Notes under the pieces: generated by a model
What the model was told of the DNA's origin: nothing
The model's database searches: none
The model's input: the letters and a program-made list of their open reading frames with translations, nothing else
Shown: piece by piece, positions 1 to 6,638 of the stretch
Numbering within the stretch: position 1 is the stretch's first letter
Layout: every line of letters starts with the position of its first letter
Made by a program: the position numbers and the translations under genes
Source of the DNA: an uncultured Chloroflexaceae bacterium
GTDB taxonomy: Bacteria > Chloroflexota > Chloroflexia > Chloroflexales > Chloroflexaceae
NCBI GenBank assembly: GCA_937141995.1
Contig: CAKZQX010000339.1
Coordinates: forward strand, 1-14,196
Direction of reading: 5' to 3'
Length of the DNA stretch: 14,196 bases

Positions 1-2
1 CC

Positions 3-1499
3 AACTACTTTCTGGAGTTATACGCCGGGTTAATCTGGCTGGTTGGCACAGGGTACCGGCTCCTGGCGACGGGGCAACGCGAACCGCATGGCTGTGTATC
101 AGTCACGGGGCGCTGGGCACTGCTCATTCTGCTCATCGGGGCGCTGGCCTACTACCCGCCAACCTGGAGCCCGACAACACTGCGCCGCGCCGGACTGCTG
201 GAGCCGAGCCCGCCCCGGATGGCATTTGGGCAGTATAACCTCTGGCATGACACGCAGCGTGCGGCCGAAGTGCTGGCCGCGCTGGAGCGGGTGCATACGG
301 CATTGACGGCCGAAGTCCGCGCGGCGGGGCCGGTCATCTTCACCGACATTCCCGGCGTGGCAGCCCAGGCCGACCGGCTCTCGCGCTATCAGGCGTTTGA
401 GCAGCGGCAACTGCTGGATCAGGGCGACATGGAGCAGCGGCAATTGCTGCTGGAACTGGCAAACGGCGAGATCCCGCTTGCCGTGATTGACTTCCTGGGC
501 AACTGGCTAACGCCGGAGATGGTTGAACTACTGCAGCGGCGCTATGCGCAGGATGGCGCGCTTGGTACTTTTGATCGCTACCGGCCGGTGGCCCCCGGTC
601 CACGCACCCCGCTTGACCAGACCTTCGACACAGGACTGCAATTGCGTGGGTATCATCTAGCAGCACCGGCGGGCCGCACCGGGCGGCAGTTTGACGCGGG
701 AGCCCTGCTGGTAGTCACGCTGGAGTGGGAACGGAACGCACGCGCACCAACCGCTGACATCGCGGTGCGGTTGCAGCTTACTGATCAGACGGGGCGCGTT
801 GTCACCGCGACCGAGCGACCACTGCTCTATGGCGTGCTGCCCCCCGCGCAGTGGCCGGCAGACAGTTCGGTGCAGCATATGCAGCCGCTACGTTTACCGC
901 CGGATCTGCCGCCGGGCAGCTATCGGCTGGCGCTGGCGCTGCAATCGGACGAGCAGCCTTCATCACCGCTGCGTGAAATTGGGCGCATCACTGTGCAGGT
1001 GCCACAGGGGCGCTACTTTGCCGAAACCGACTATTTTGTGCCTGCGCCGCTGTTGCGCGCATGGCAGGCAACCGGCAGCCTTGAGCGAGTCGGGTACCCC
1101 CTGACCCCGGCTGTCCCGTTCGACTGGGGCACGCTGCAATGCTTTGAGCGCACCTGTCTGGAGTGGCGCGCCGGCCGGGTAGCGCAACGACCACTGGGGA
1201 CCGAGCACTATCTGGCCGAGACGCAACGCAGCGCTACCTGTGGCACTCTACCACCAGCAACCAGCGCTTCTTCGCCTCCCACTGTCTGTCCCGCTTTTGC
1301 CGAGGCGTGGACCGACTACGGCGGCATGGTGACGCTGGGACCGGCATTGAGTGGCGAATTGCTGCACGACGAGAATATTGTGCAGTGGACGCGCTACGCC
1401 CGCCTGGAGCGCCTACCGGAGAGTGATCAGGTTCACCTGGGACGGCTCGGCGACGACACGCTACGGTTGCCGCCGGGGATGCGTTATCGCTGGCCCTGA
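3..1499 (+). CDS. C-terminal part of a large membrane protein, family-39-glycosyltransferase-like (5' end outside window)
   Basis: The reading frame is open from the first bases of the window, so this is the 3' part (about 498 residues) of a longer gene. An internal ATG at 219 should not be taken as the start, because upstream in-frame codons encode membrane-type sequence. Two hydrophobic segments come first: one around YAGLIWLVGTGYRLL, preceded by an NYFLE motif, and one around WALLILLIGALAYY. A soluble tail of roughly 440 residues follows. NYFLE and the later 'P-x-A-V-I-D-F ... Q-R-R-Y' pattern resemble integral-membrane GT39/ArnT-like proteins of Chloroflexota. The middle of the tail looks like a beta-sandwich (residues about 200-330). 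It is followed by a Chloroflexota-type repeat with 'YFAETDYF', 'ERVGYPL' and 'CFERTCLEW', and a weaker second copy ending in 'YARLERL'. The substrate cannot be told. The catalytic loops would be in the missing N-terminal part, so the enzyme assignment is an inference from the C-terminal architecture. Confidence 0.6.
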   Translation, partial: NYFLELYAGLIWLVGTGYRLLATGQREPHGCVSVTGRWALLILLIGALAYYPPTWSPTTLRRAGLLEPSPPRMAFGQYNLWHDTQRAAEVLAALERVHTALTAEVRAAGPVIFTDIPGVAAQADRLSRYQAFEQRQLLDQGDMEQRQLLLELANGEIPLAVIDFLGNWLTPEMVELLQRRYAQDGALGTFDRYRPVAPGPRTPLDQTFDTGLQLRGYHLAAPAGRTGRQFDAGALLVVTLEWERNARAPTADIAVRLQLTDQTGRVVTATERPLLYGVLPPAQWPADSSVQHMQPLRLPPDLPPGSYRLALALQSDEQPSSPLREIGRITVQVPQGRYFAETDYFVPAPLLRAWQATGSLERVGYPLTPAVPFDWGTLQCFERTCLEWRAGRVAQRPLGTEHYLAETQRSATCGTLPPATSASSPPTVCPAFAEAWTDYGGMVTLGPALSGELLHDENIVQWTRYARLERLPESDQVHLGRLGDDTLRLPPGMRYRWP

Positions 1500-1529
1500 T
1501 ACGCCCGCGGCGTGTGGGCACACATCTTG

Positions 1530-1535
1530 TATACT
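1530..1535 (+). promoter_or_regulatory. Possible -10 element for the DUF697 gene
   Basis: TATACT lies 41 bases ahead of the GTG start at 1577, in the only intergenic gap available. There is no good -35 hexamer 16-18 bases upstream. A short GTGTG/CACAC inverted repeat at 1512-1523 sits just before it and could be an operator or chance. This is a weak call from motif match alone. Confidence 0.3.
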
Positions 1536-1576
1536 TTCCAAAAAATGGGAAATCAGGTCACTGAAGGAGAACACTA

Positions 1577-2665
1577 GTGCCGAGTTGGAACGATCTGGGC
1601 AATGCCTGGAACACCCTGCGAGAAATTGATGTCGATGAGATCCGCCGGGAGAGTGAGCAGTCACTCTCTATCGCCTGCATTGGCAGTCCCGCGCTGCTCG
1701 AAGTTATCACCGAATTGCTGCATTGCAACACCGAGGCGCGCTACCAACCGGCGTGGGTTGATCCACTGCGCTACTACAACCCGCCCCTTGTCGTGGTACC
1801 CGATAATTTTCGCCGAAGCGATCTGCTGCTGCTGGTCACTGATGGGCGGCAGCCCCTGCCACGGTCGGAGATGGAGATGTTTAACCAGCTTGAAGCAGTG
1901 ACGTTGCCCCTGCTGGTAGTTGTGCTCTACAGTGACCGCTTGACTGAATTTGCTTCCGGCGACATGCCGCCGTTCTTGCGCGCCGCACGTACGGTTACGC
2001 TTGCCGATCCATTTGCCGCCGGCGCTTCAGATACAGTGGCAAGCGCTATTCTCGAAACCATCCCCGGCGAACTGCGCCTCGCCGCAGCACGCCAGTTACC
2101 GGGACTGCGTTCGACAATGGCGCGCGAGCTGATCAACAACACCTCATTCAGTAATGCCGCCTACACACTGGCTGCCGGATTGCCGCAGCAGATCCCGATT
2201 ATCAGTATCCCCTTTGCGACCGCGGATATCCTGATCTTGACGAAGAACCAGGCACTGCTGGTCTACAAACTGGCCCTCTGTTACGGCGCGCCTCCCGATT
2301 TCCAGGAGCGCATCCGCGAAATTCTGCCGGTCATCGGTGGGGGGTACTTCTGGCGGCAGATGGCTCGCAGCCTGGTCGGACTACTCCCGGTCTGGGGACT
2401 GATTCCGCAGATTGCGGTGGCCTACTCCGGTACTTACACCACCGGCGTGATTGCCTGGCGCTGGTATGCCGGCAACGAACTGCTATCGCGCGAACGGATC
2501 AGGCAGATTATGCAAGAGGGCATGCAACTTGGGCAGGAACAGGCCCGCAAACTGCTGGAACAGGCCCGTGTCCAGGGTAGCCAGACTCCCGGTCGGGTGC
2601 GCGCGCTGCTGACCCGCCGGCGTGGACTGCCGGACAGAAACCCGAAGCAGACGCCGGAGGAGTAA
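1577..2665 (+). CDS. DUF697 (YcjF/GTPase-associated) membrane protein with a degenerate GTPase-like N-terminus
   Basis: A GTG start follows a strong ribosome site (AAGGAGA, 1564-1570) and gives 362 residues. The C-terminal half (about 195-305) matches the DUF697 pattern: a hydrophobic stretch, the motif 'LTKNQALLVYKLAL', then 'GGGYFWRQMARSL', a second hydrophobic segment 'VGLLPVWGLIPQIAVAYSGT' and 'TTGVIAWRWY'. DUF697 domains usually follow an Era/Der-like GTPase domain or belong to YcjF-like proteins. Here residues 28-145 keep the strand order of a GTPase, but the P-loop position reads 'IACIGSPALLEV' with no GK[ST]. The switch-like strand reads 'DLLLLVTDG', and the NKxD position reads 'VVVLYSDR'. 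It therefore probably does not hydrolyse GTP; this is an inference. The tail (300-340) is helical and Q/E/R-rich. It meets the next gene tail to tail with 5 bases between stop codons. Cellular role is unknown; inner-membrane location is likely. Confidence 0.75.
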   Translation: MPSWNDLGNAWNTLREIDVDEIRRESEQSLSIACIGSPALLEVITELLHCNTEARYQPAWVDPLRYYNPPLVVVPDNFRRSDLLLLVTDGRQPLPRSEMEMFNQLEAVTLPLLVVVLYSDRLTEFASGDMPPFLRAARTVTLADPFAAGASDTVASAILETIPGELRLAAARQLPGLRSTMARELINNTSFSNAAYTLAAGLPQQIPIISIPFATADILILTKNQALLVYKLALCYGAPPDFQERIREILPVIGGGYFWRQMARSLVGLLPVWGLIPQIAVAYSGTYTTGVIAWRWYAGNELLSRERIRQIMQEGMQLGQEQARKLLEQARVQGSQTPGRVRALLTRRRGLPDRNPKQTPEE

Positions 2666-2670
2666 GCCGG

Positions 2671-3336
2671 CTATGCTGCCGGTGCGATACACTGCGGGTC
2701 ATCATTGGTTGCCCGATTAACATAGGTGCTGACCGGGTAGACCGACATCTCCGCCTCGGGATAAGGTCGGAGCAGAGCCAACAGCGGATCGGGCTGACAC
2801 AATGCCGGATCAAGCCAGCGCGCGTAATCATCCGGTTGCAGGATCACCGGCATGCGCATGTGAATCGGACATAGCACACCGTTCGCCTCGGTGGTCAACA
2901 GAGTACACGAGTCAATCACCGTGCCATCTACGCTGCGCCAGGTTTCCCATAACCCGGCAAAGGCAAATGGCTGCTGCCGGCGCAAATGAAAGAAAAACGG
3001 CTGCTTTTGACCGGCGGTGCGCTGCCACTCATAAAATCCATCGGCAGGTATCAGACAGCGCCGCCGGATGAAGGCAACTCGAAAGGCCGGCTTTTCGACG
3101 ACGGTTTCAGCACGAGCGTTGATCATTCGCGCGCCGATGGCCGGATCGCCGGCCCAACCGGGAATCAACCCCCAGCGCATATGCGCAAGTGTACGACCTG
3201 CCTCCTGCTGCCGCACCACCGCAACGTCCTGGGTCGGCGCGATATTGTAACGGGGCGCAAGCGCAGGTATATCAGGCAGATGAAACTGCTCGGCCAGCGC
3301 CGGCCCCGACGTATGTAAACTGAAGCGACCACACAT
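2671..3336 (-). CDS. SOS-response-associated peptidase / HMCES-YedK family DNA-protein crosslink protein (SRAP)
   Basis: This 221-residue protein opens with MCGRF, the SRAP signature. After removal of Met, Cys2 forms a thiazolidine bond with abasic sites in single-stranded DNA. Other family residues are visible: Asn73 in 'MINARAET', Glu103 in 'GFYEW' and His159 in 'CPIHMRMP'. 'YNIAPTQ' (30-36) and 'RWGLIPGWA' (54-62) are also typical. Length is normal for bacterial members. Two ATG codons are adjacent. The second (3336) is preferred because Cys must directly follow the initiator Met and because the GGAG at 3344-3347 is then 7 bases away rather than 4. By family knowledge it shields abasic sites at stalled forks. 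It is convergent with the DUF697 gene, and a terminator separates it from the upstream coiled-coil gene, so it is probably transcribed alone. No LexA-like operator was recognised. Confidence 0.93.
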   Translation of the reverse strand: MCGRFSLHTSGPALAEQFHLPDIPALAPRYNIAPTQDVAVVRQQEAGRTLAHMRWGLIPGWAGDPAIGARMINARAETVVEKPAFRVAFIRRRCLIPADGFYEWQRTAGQKQPFFFHLRRQQPFAFAGLWETWRSVDGTVIDSCTLLTTEANGVLCPIHMRMPVILQPDDYARWLDPALCQPDPLLALLRPYPEAEMSVYPVSTYVNRATNDDPQCIAPAA

Positions 3337-3354
3337 CATCCTACTCCTTACCTG

Positions 3355-3391
3355 AAAAACAATCAGCCTGCCTTCGCGTGAAGACAGGCTG
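3355..3391 (-). terminator. Rho-independent terminator of the coiled-coil gene
   Basis: CAGCCTG (3364-3370) pairs with CAGGCTG (3385-3391). Inside, CTTC/GAAG continues the stem after one C/A mismatch, with loop GCGT. Read on the minus strand the stem is followed by ATTGTTTTTC (U-run at 3355-3359). It lies between the stop of the coiled-coil gene (3414) and the ribosome site of the SRAP gene. Confidence 0.75.
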
Positions 3392-3413
3392 CCACACTCA
3401 ACATAAACCCGAA

Positions 3414-3890
3414 CTACTCCGGCTTATCCGGCTCCAGGCGGGTTGTCTCTCCGGTTGCCGGAGTCTCTTCCTCATGTTCAATCGTCACACTCTGCATATC
3501 ACCTGTCGGAACAACTGCCCCTGTCTTCTGACGCTCGTTGAAGCTGGCAATCTGTTCCCGCAGGAATGCCACGCCGCGCGCCAGCGACTCCTGAAAATCA
3601 CGGGAAGCCTGGCTCTCCTGCGCCTGGTTCACCACCTGTTGACCACGCTCAGTCAAATTCTGTACCCGAGGATTCTCCTTGAGCGAACCCAGGCCGGTCT
3701 GCATCTGCGAACCGATTTCACGCAATCCTGAGACAAAATCCCGCTGGAGTTTCTTCGCATTTTCACTCTCGACAACCCCTCGAAACGCCTGTTCAAGCTG
3801 TTGGCCCAGTTCACGCAACTCCTTTGACAACTCAGCCTGCTGCGGCGTCTCCTGGGGCTGTTCCGACTGCTGGTCATGGTGTTCAGTCAT
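3414..3890 (-). CDS. Small hydrophilic coiled-coil protein of unknown function
   Basis: I do not recognise a named family. The start at 3890 (MTEHHDQQ) is chosen over upstream ATGs because GAGGAG lies 9 bases before it; the alternative ATG at 3899 abuts that site with no spacer. The product is 158 residues, rich in Q, E, S and R, with no cysteine and no membrane segment. Residues about 18-65 ('AELSKELRELGQQLEQAF', 'LQRDFVSGLREIGSQMQTGL') and 85-115 show heptad-like spacing of L/V/I/F, consistent with amphipathic helices or a coiled coil, a pattern seen in phasin-like or scaffold proteins. The last 40 residues are acidic and probably disordered. It lies downstream of the glycosyltransferase gene on the same strand with a 174-base gap, and has its own terminator. 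Cytoplasmic location is inferred from composition. Confidence 0.7.
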   Translation of the reverse strand: MTEHHDQQSEQPQETPQQAELSKELRELGQQLEQAFRGVVESENAKKLQRDFVSGLREIGSQMQTGLGSLKENPRVQNLTERGQQVVNQAQESQASRDFQESLARGVAFLREQIASFNERQKTGAVVPTGDMQSVTIEHEEETPATGETTRLEPDKPE

Positions 3891-4064
3891 ATCAATCATC
3901 TCCTCTACATGTGCTTTCCCTGAATGGCAGAACGTACACGGTCCTTGACAAGCGAGTGTATTTCGCCTCCAGGTAGCCGGGTTGAACATCTACCGCGTAA
4001 TTCCTGTGAGTGAGACGAGCAAACTACCGACACGGTTGCGCTTGCAGCAGCATAGCAAACCCGG

Positions 4065-4856
4065 TTACGGTCCTCGCCGGCGCAGCAAAAACCAGATCCC
4101 GCCGGCAATCGCCGCAACCCCGGCACCCAGGGCAGTCTTTTGCCGCCAGAGCGGTCGCCGCATCGTTGTAGCCGTATCGCTCGTGCCCAACCGAAAGCGC
4201 ATGCGCAGCAATTCCCACCATAACCAGAGCCCGATCCGAGTAAACTCATGCGACTGCGCTTCCGTGTCGTGCGCCAGACCAACTTGCACATAGGTTGCCC
4301 GCCGCTGAAGCGCCCGAACATACAGCTCAACATGGACAAGCGGGCTGTGTGACAATAATTCCCCCGGTTGCAACTGATCAGCGCGGAAGAGCGTCAGACG
4401 GCACCCGGTATCCCGCAGATCAAGGGCAAATAGCCAGTTGACCAGGCGGCGAAACAACTGCGCGCTACGCCCGGCATGCGCCAGGCGATGCCCAATAATA
4501 ACATCGTAATGCTCGACAAACGGCATCAGGCGGGCCAACTCACGTACGCGAACAGCACTGGAGATATCCAGGCAGAGCAGATATTCACCACGGGCCACAC
4601 TCAGACCATGCACGAGCGCGCGTCCATAGCCACGCGGATGGGCATGATGAATAACCATCACCGGATCACAGGTTGCCGCGAGATAATCCGCGCTCCGGGC
4701 CGTGGCATCCTGACTTCCATCATCAACAATAATAATCTCATAATCGGCAAAATAAGCGGGCAAAACGTCTAAACACTCACGCACCACCGCCGCCAGACCC
4801 GGCGCATCATTCCGAGCCGGCAGCACAAGCGAGAGCGATGCATCGTGAACAGTCAT
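4065..4856 (-). CDS. Family-2 glycosyltransferase (dolichol-phosphate-sugar-synthase-like) with C-terminal membrane anchor
   Basis: The start at 4856 (MTVHDASLSL) follows AGAGGAG. A longer frame to 4940 would run through the likely promoter, so it was rejected. The 263-residue product has a GT-A fold: 'LSLVLPARND' (8-17), 'YEIIIVDDGSQD' with Asp45-Asp46 (39-50), 'ARGEYLLCLD' (88-97), 'IGHRL' (121-125) and 'LRDTGCRLTLFR' (147-158). The last is the D-x-x-C-G-like motif of DPM1/GtrB-type enzymes. A single hydrophobic span (242-258) followed by RRR predicts a C-terminal anchor with the enzyme on the cytoplasmic face. The nucleotide-sugar metal motif, normally D-x-D, reads Asp97-Ile-Ser99, so the second acid is missing. 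The usual reaction is transfer of a sugar from a nucleotide-sugar to a lipid or glycan. Donor and acceptor cannot be told here. Confidence 0.82.
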   Translation of the reverse strand: MTVHDASLSLVLPARNDAPGLAAVVRECLDVLPAYFADYEIIIVDDGSQDATARSADYLAATCDPVMVIHHAHPRGYGRALVHGLSVARGEYLLCLDISSAVRVRELARLMPFVEHYDVIIGHRLAHAGRSAQLFRRLVNWLFALDLRDTGCRLTLFRADQLQPGELLSHSPLVHVELYVRALQRRATYVQVGLAHDTEAQSHEFTRIGLWLWWELLRMRFRLGTSDTATTMRRPLWRQKTALGAGVAAIAGGIWFLLRRRGP

Positions 4857-4930
4857 GGACTCCTCTTCTTGCTGCTCACCGAGGATTGGCAGACAGTTGA
4901 TTGCGACCCAGGTCAGGGTAACTGTTGACC

Positions 4931-4939
4931 AGTATAGCA
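4931..4939 (-). promoter_or_regulatory. Extended -10 promoter for the glycosyltransferase gene
   Basis: On the minus strand the sequence reads TGCTATACT, an extended -10 element (TG-n-TATACT). The -35 region is poor, which is usual for extended -10 promoters. It would start transcription near 4924, giving a leader of about 68 bases to the ATG at 4856. Confidence 0.5.
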
Positions 4940-4987
4940 TATCCCACGAAAGGATACCATATTGGCCGCCAGACGCGCATCGGGCAA

Positions 4988-5017
4988 TTGCGATGGTTTG
5001 GTAGAGTATGGTATAAT
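4988..5017 (+). promoter_or_regulatory. Promoter of the tRNA-Gln gene
   Basis: A -10 hexamer TATAAT (5012-5017) is preceded at 18 bases by TTGCGA (4988-4993), 4 of 6 to the -35 consensus. Predicted transcription start near 5024, about 20 bases before the mature tRNA. It is divergent from the glycosyltransferase promoter about 50 bases to the left. Confidence 0.7.
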
Positions 5018-5044
5018 TCTATATGCTGTATGTTGAAGTGATGA

Positions 5045-5115
5045 TGCCGGGTTGTGTAATGGCAGCACAGCGGACTTTGAATCCGTTAGTCCAGGTTCGA
5101 GTCCTGGCCCGGCAG
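5045..5115 (+). tRNA. tRNA-Gln (anticodon TTG)
   Basis: A full cloverleaf can be drawn. The acceptor stem is TGCCGGG (5045-5051) with CCCGGCA (5108-5114) and discriminator G5115. The D stem is GTGT/GCAC (5054-5057, 5065-5068). The anticodon stem is GCGGA/TCCGT with loop CTTTGAA, so the anticodon TTG is at 5077-5079. The T arm is CCAGG-TTCGAGT-CCTGG (5091-5107). The 3' CCA is not encoded and must be added. The U1-A72 pair and G73 discriminator fit glutamine identity. It stands alone with its own promoter and terminator. Confidence 0.95.
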
Positions 5116-5226
5116 CTTTATGTCTCCATTCAGAGGAACAGACAGAGCGCAGTGGTGGCACAGAGCAACCAACGAAGTCATAAATATCGGTGTGACATGT
5201 CTGGTTACGCACGCCGGCACAAGTGT

Positions 5227-5260
5227 GCAGTGAAGCCCTGGCTTCGCTGCTTTTTTTTCT
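5227..5260 (+). terminator. Rho-independent terminator of the tRNA-Gln transcript
   Basis: GCAGTGAAGC (5227-5236) pairs with GCTTCGCTGC (5241-5250), with one T-G wobble and the 4-base loop CCTG. Eight T (5251-5258) follow. It lies about 110 bases after the tRNA, so the primary transcript carries a long 3' trailer. Confidence 0.92.
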
Positions 5261-5335
5261 GGAAACGCTCCCACCCACCGCACGGTATCAGATGGTGCGC
5301 GTTTCGCCTTTGTCGTAAGACATGGTTTGATCGCA

Positions 5336-5357
5336 GGGGCGAAACAGCTTTCGCCCC
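5336..5357. repeat. Perfect 9-bp hairpin of unknown role upstream of the PRPP synthetase gene
   Basis: GGGGCGAAA (5336-5344) and TTTCGCCCC (5349-5357) form a perfect stem with loop CAGC. No T-run follows on either strand, so it is not a classic terminator. TTTCGCC also occurs at 5302-5308 and 5399-5405, giving three copies in about 100 bases of the prs upstream region. A protein site or a leader structure is possible. The role is unknown. Confidence 0.4.
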
Positions 5358-5552
5358 CACCCGGCAGCCCGGATAGTAATAGTAGAGGTGAAAGTTGTTT
5401 CGCCTCCACCGTTTAAATGCTGGTATACAATCACGACGTACGCAGGCAATATACCGCGCCGCGATCGCGGATCGTCCGGCGCGGCAATCACGCCCAGGAG
5501 TAGCCCACCTGCACACGTCCTGACAACAGAGTATATAGATGGGGGAGCACGG

Positions 5553-6491
5553 ATGGATGGACGACTGCTCGTCTTCAGTGGGAATGCGAATCGAACCCTG
5601 GCCCAGGAGATTACCAGTTGTCTCAGTATTACGCTAGGGCGGGCCATCGTTGGCACATTCAAGAATGACGAGACGCGGGTAAAACTGGAAGACAATGTAC
5701 GTGGCTGTGATGTCTTTGTGATTCAGCCAATCTGTACACCCGTAGATCATAACTTGATGGAACTGCTGTTCATTATTGATGCACTGCGGCGGGCTTCAGC
5801 CGCGCGGGTCACGGCCGTTATTCCCTACTATGGCTATGCCAAACAGGAGAAAAAGACCTCGGGGCGGGAGCCAATCTCGGCAAAATTGGTAGCGAATTTG
5901 ATCTGTACCGCCGGAGCGGATCGGGTGTTGACCATCGATCTGCATGCCCCGGCTATTGAAGGCTTCTTTGACATTCCTGTCGACCATCTTCAGGCTGCGC
6001 CGCTGCTGGCCGACAGTATTCGTGAACTTAACCTGCCCAACCCGGTTGTGGTTTCGCCGGATGCCGGCGGCGTCGGTCGCGCCAACCGCTTTCGCGAGCG
6101 CATTGGTGCGGGCTTGGCAATAATCGCCAAGCAACGACCGGCACCGGATGTTTCGGAAGTGGTCGAGATGGTCGGTGATGTGGAGGGTAAAACCACTATT
6201 ATTGTCGATGATATGATCTCTACCGGAGGAACGCTGATTGAGGCGGCCCACGCACTGATGGACCGGGGCGCGCGTTCGGTTTATGCCTGTGCTACGCACG
6301 GGATTTTCGCGGCGGAGGCGTTGGACAGTATTGCACAGTCACACCTGGTCGAGACCATTGTCACAAATACCATTCCCCTACCCGGCGCACATGATGGCGC
6401 GCGCGTGAAGGTTATCAGCGTTGCCGCACTGTTCGCCGAGGCAATTATGCGTATCCACAAGGATTTATCACTGAGTACACTCTTCTCCTGA
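5553..6491 (+). CDS. prs: Ribose-phosphate pyrophosphokinase (PRPP synthetase)
   Basis: It makes 5-phosphoribosyl-1-diphosphate from ribose 5-phosphate and ATP, feeding purine, pyrimidine, NAD, histidine and tryptophan synthesis in the cytoplasm. The start at 5553 (MDGRLLVF) has GGGGGAG 5 bases upstream and gives 312 residues, the family length. Longer in-frame starts were rejected. Family motifs appear in order: 'FKNDETRVKLEDNVRG' (36-51), 'IPYYGYAKQEKK' (90-101), 'REPISAKLVANLI' (105-117), 'LTIDLHAPAIEGFFD' with His131 (126-140), 'SPDAGGVGRA' (168-177), the flexible loop 'KQRPAPDVSEV' (193-203), the PRPP-binding loop 'IIVDDMISTGGTL' (216-228) and 'CATHGIFAAEA' (246-256). A -10-like TATACAAT at 5424-5431 lies in the leader, but I see no good -35. 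No partner gene is closely coupled; the next gene starts 147 bases later. The gap between holds only a weak CCGGG/CCCGG inverted repeat. Confidence 0.96.
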   Translation: MDGRLLVFSGNANRTLAQEITSCLSITLGRAIVGTFKNDETRVKLEDNVRGCDVFVIQPICTPVDHNLMELLFIIDALRRASAARVTAVIPYYGYAKQEKKTSGREPISAKLVANLICTAGADRVLTIDLHAPAIEGFFDIPVDHLQAAPLLADSIRELNLPNPVVVSPDAGGVGRANRFRERIGAGLAIIAKQRPAPDVSEVVEMVGDVEGKTTIIVDDMISTGGTLIEAAHALMDRGARSVYACATHGIFAAEALDSIAQSHLVETIVTNTIPLPGAHDGARVKVISVAALFAEAIMRIHKDLSLSTLFS

Positions 6492-6638
6492 CAGCCGGGT
6501 TATGCTTCGAGTATATCCCGGAGTTGATGCATGATTCATACCACCTACTACACTGTTGCTACCGGTCTGTAATCCAGGTAACGATGCGTTGTAGTTTTCA
6601 GGAGCAGAAGTTTAGCAGAAAGGATTCTCAGAGGTTGT

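Noticed and set aside
3905..4339. Open frame of 144 codons on the minus strand inside and after the glycosyltransferase gene
   Set aside because: It runs in another frame over GT2 coding sequence with no ribosome site or recognisable family, so it is a shadow frame.
5388..5552. N-terminal extension of PRPP synthetase
   Set aside because: PRPP synthetases begin at the equivalent of MDGRLLVFSG. The extension covers the promoter/leader and lacks a ribosome site, while GGGGGAG stands before 5553.
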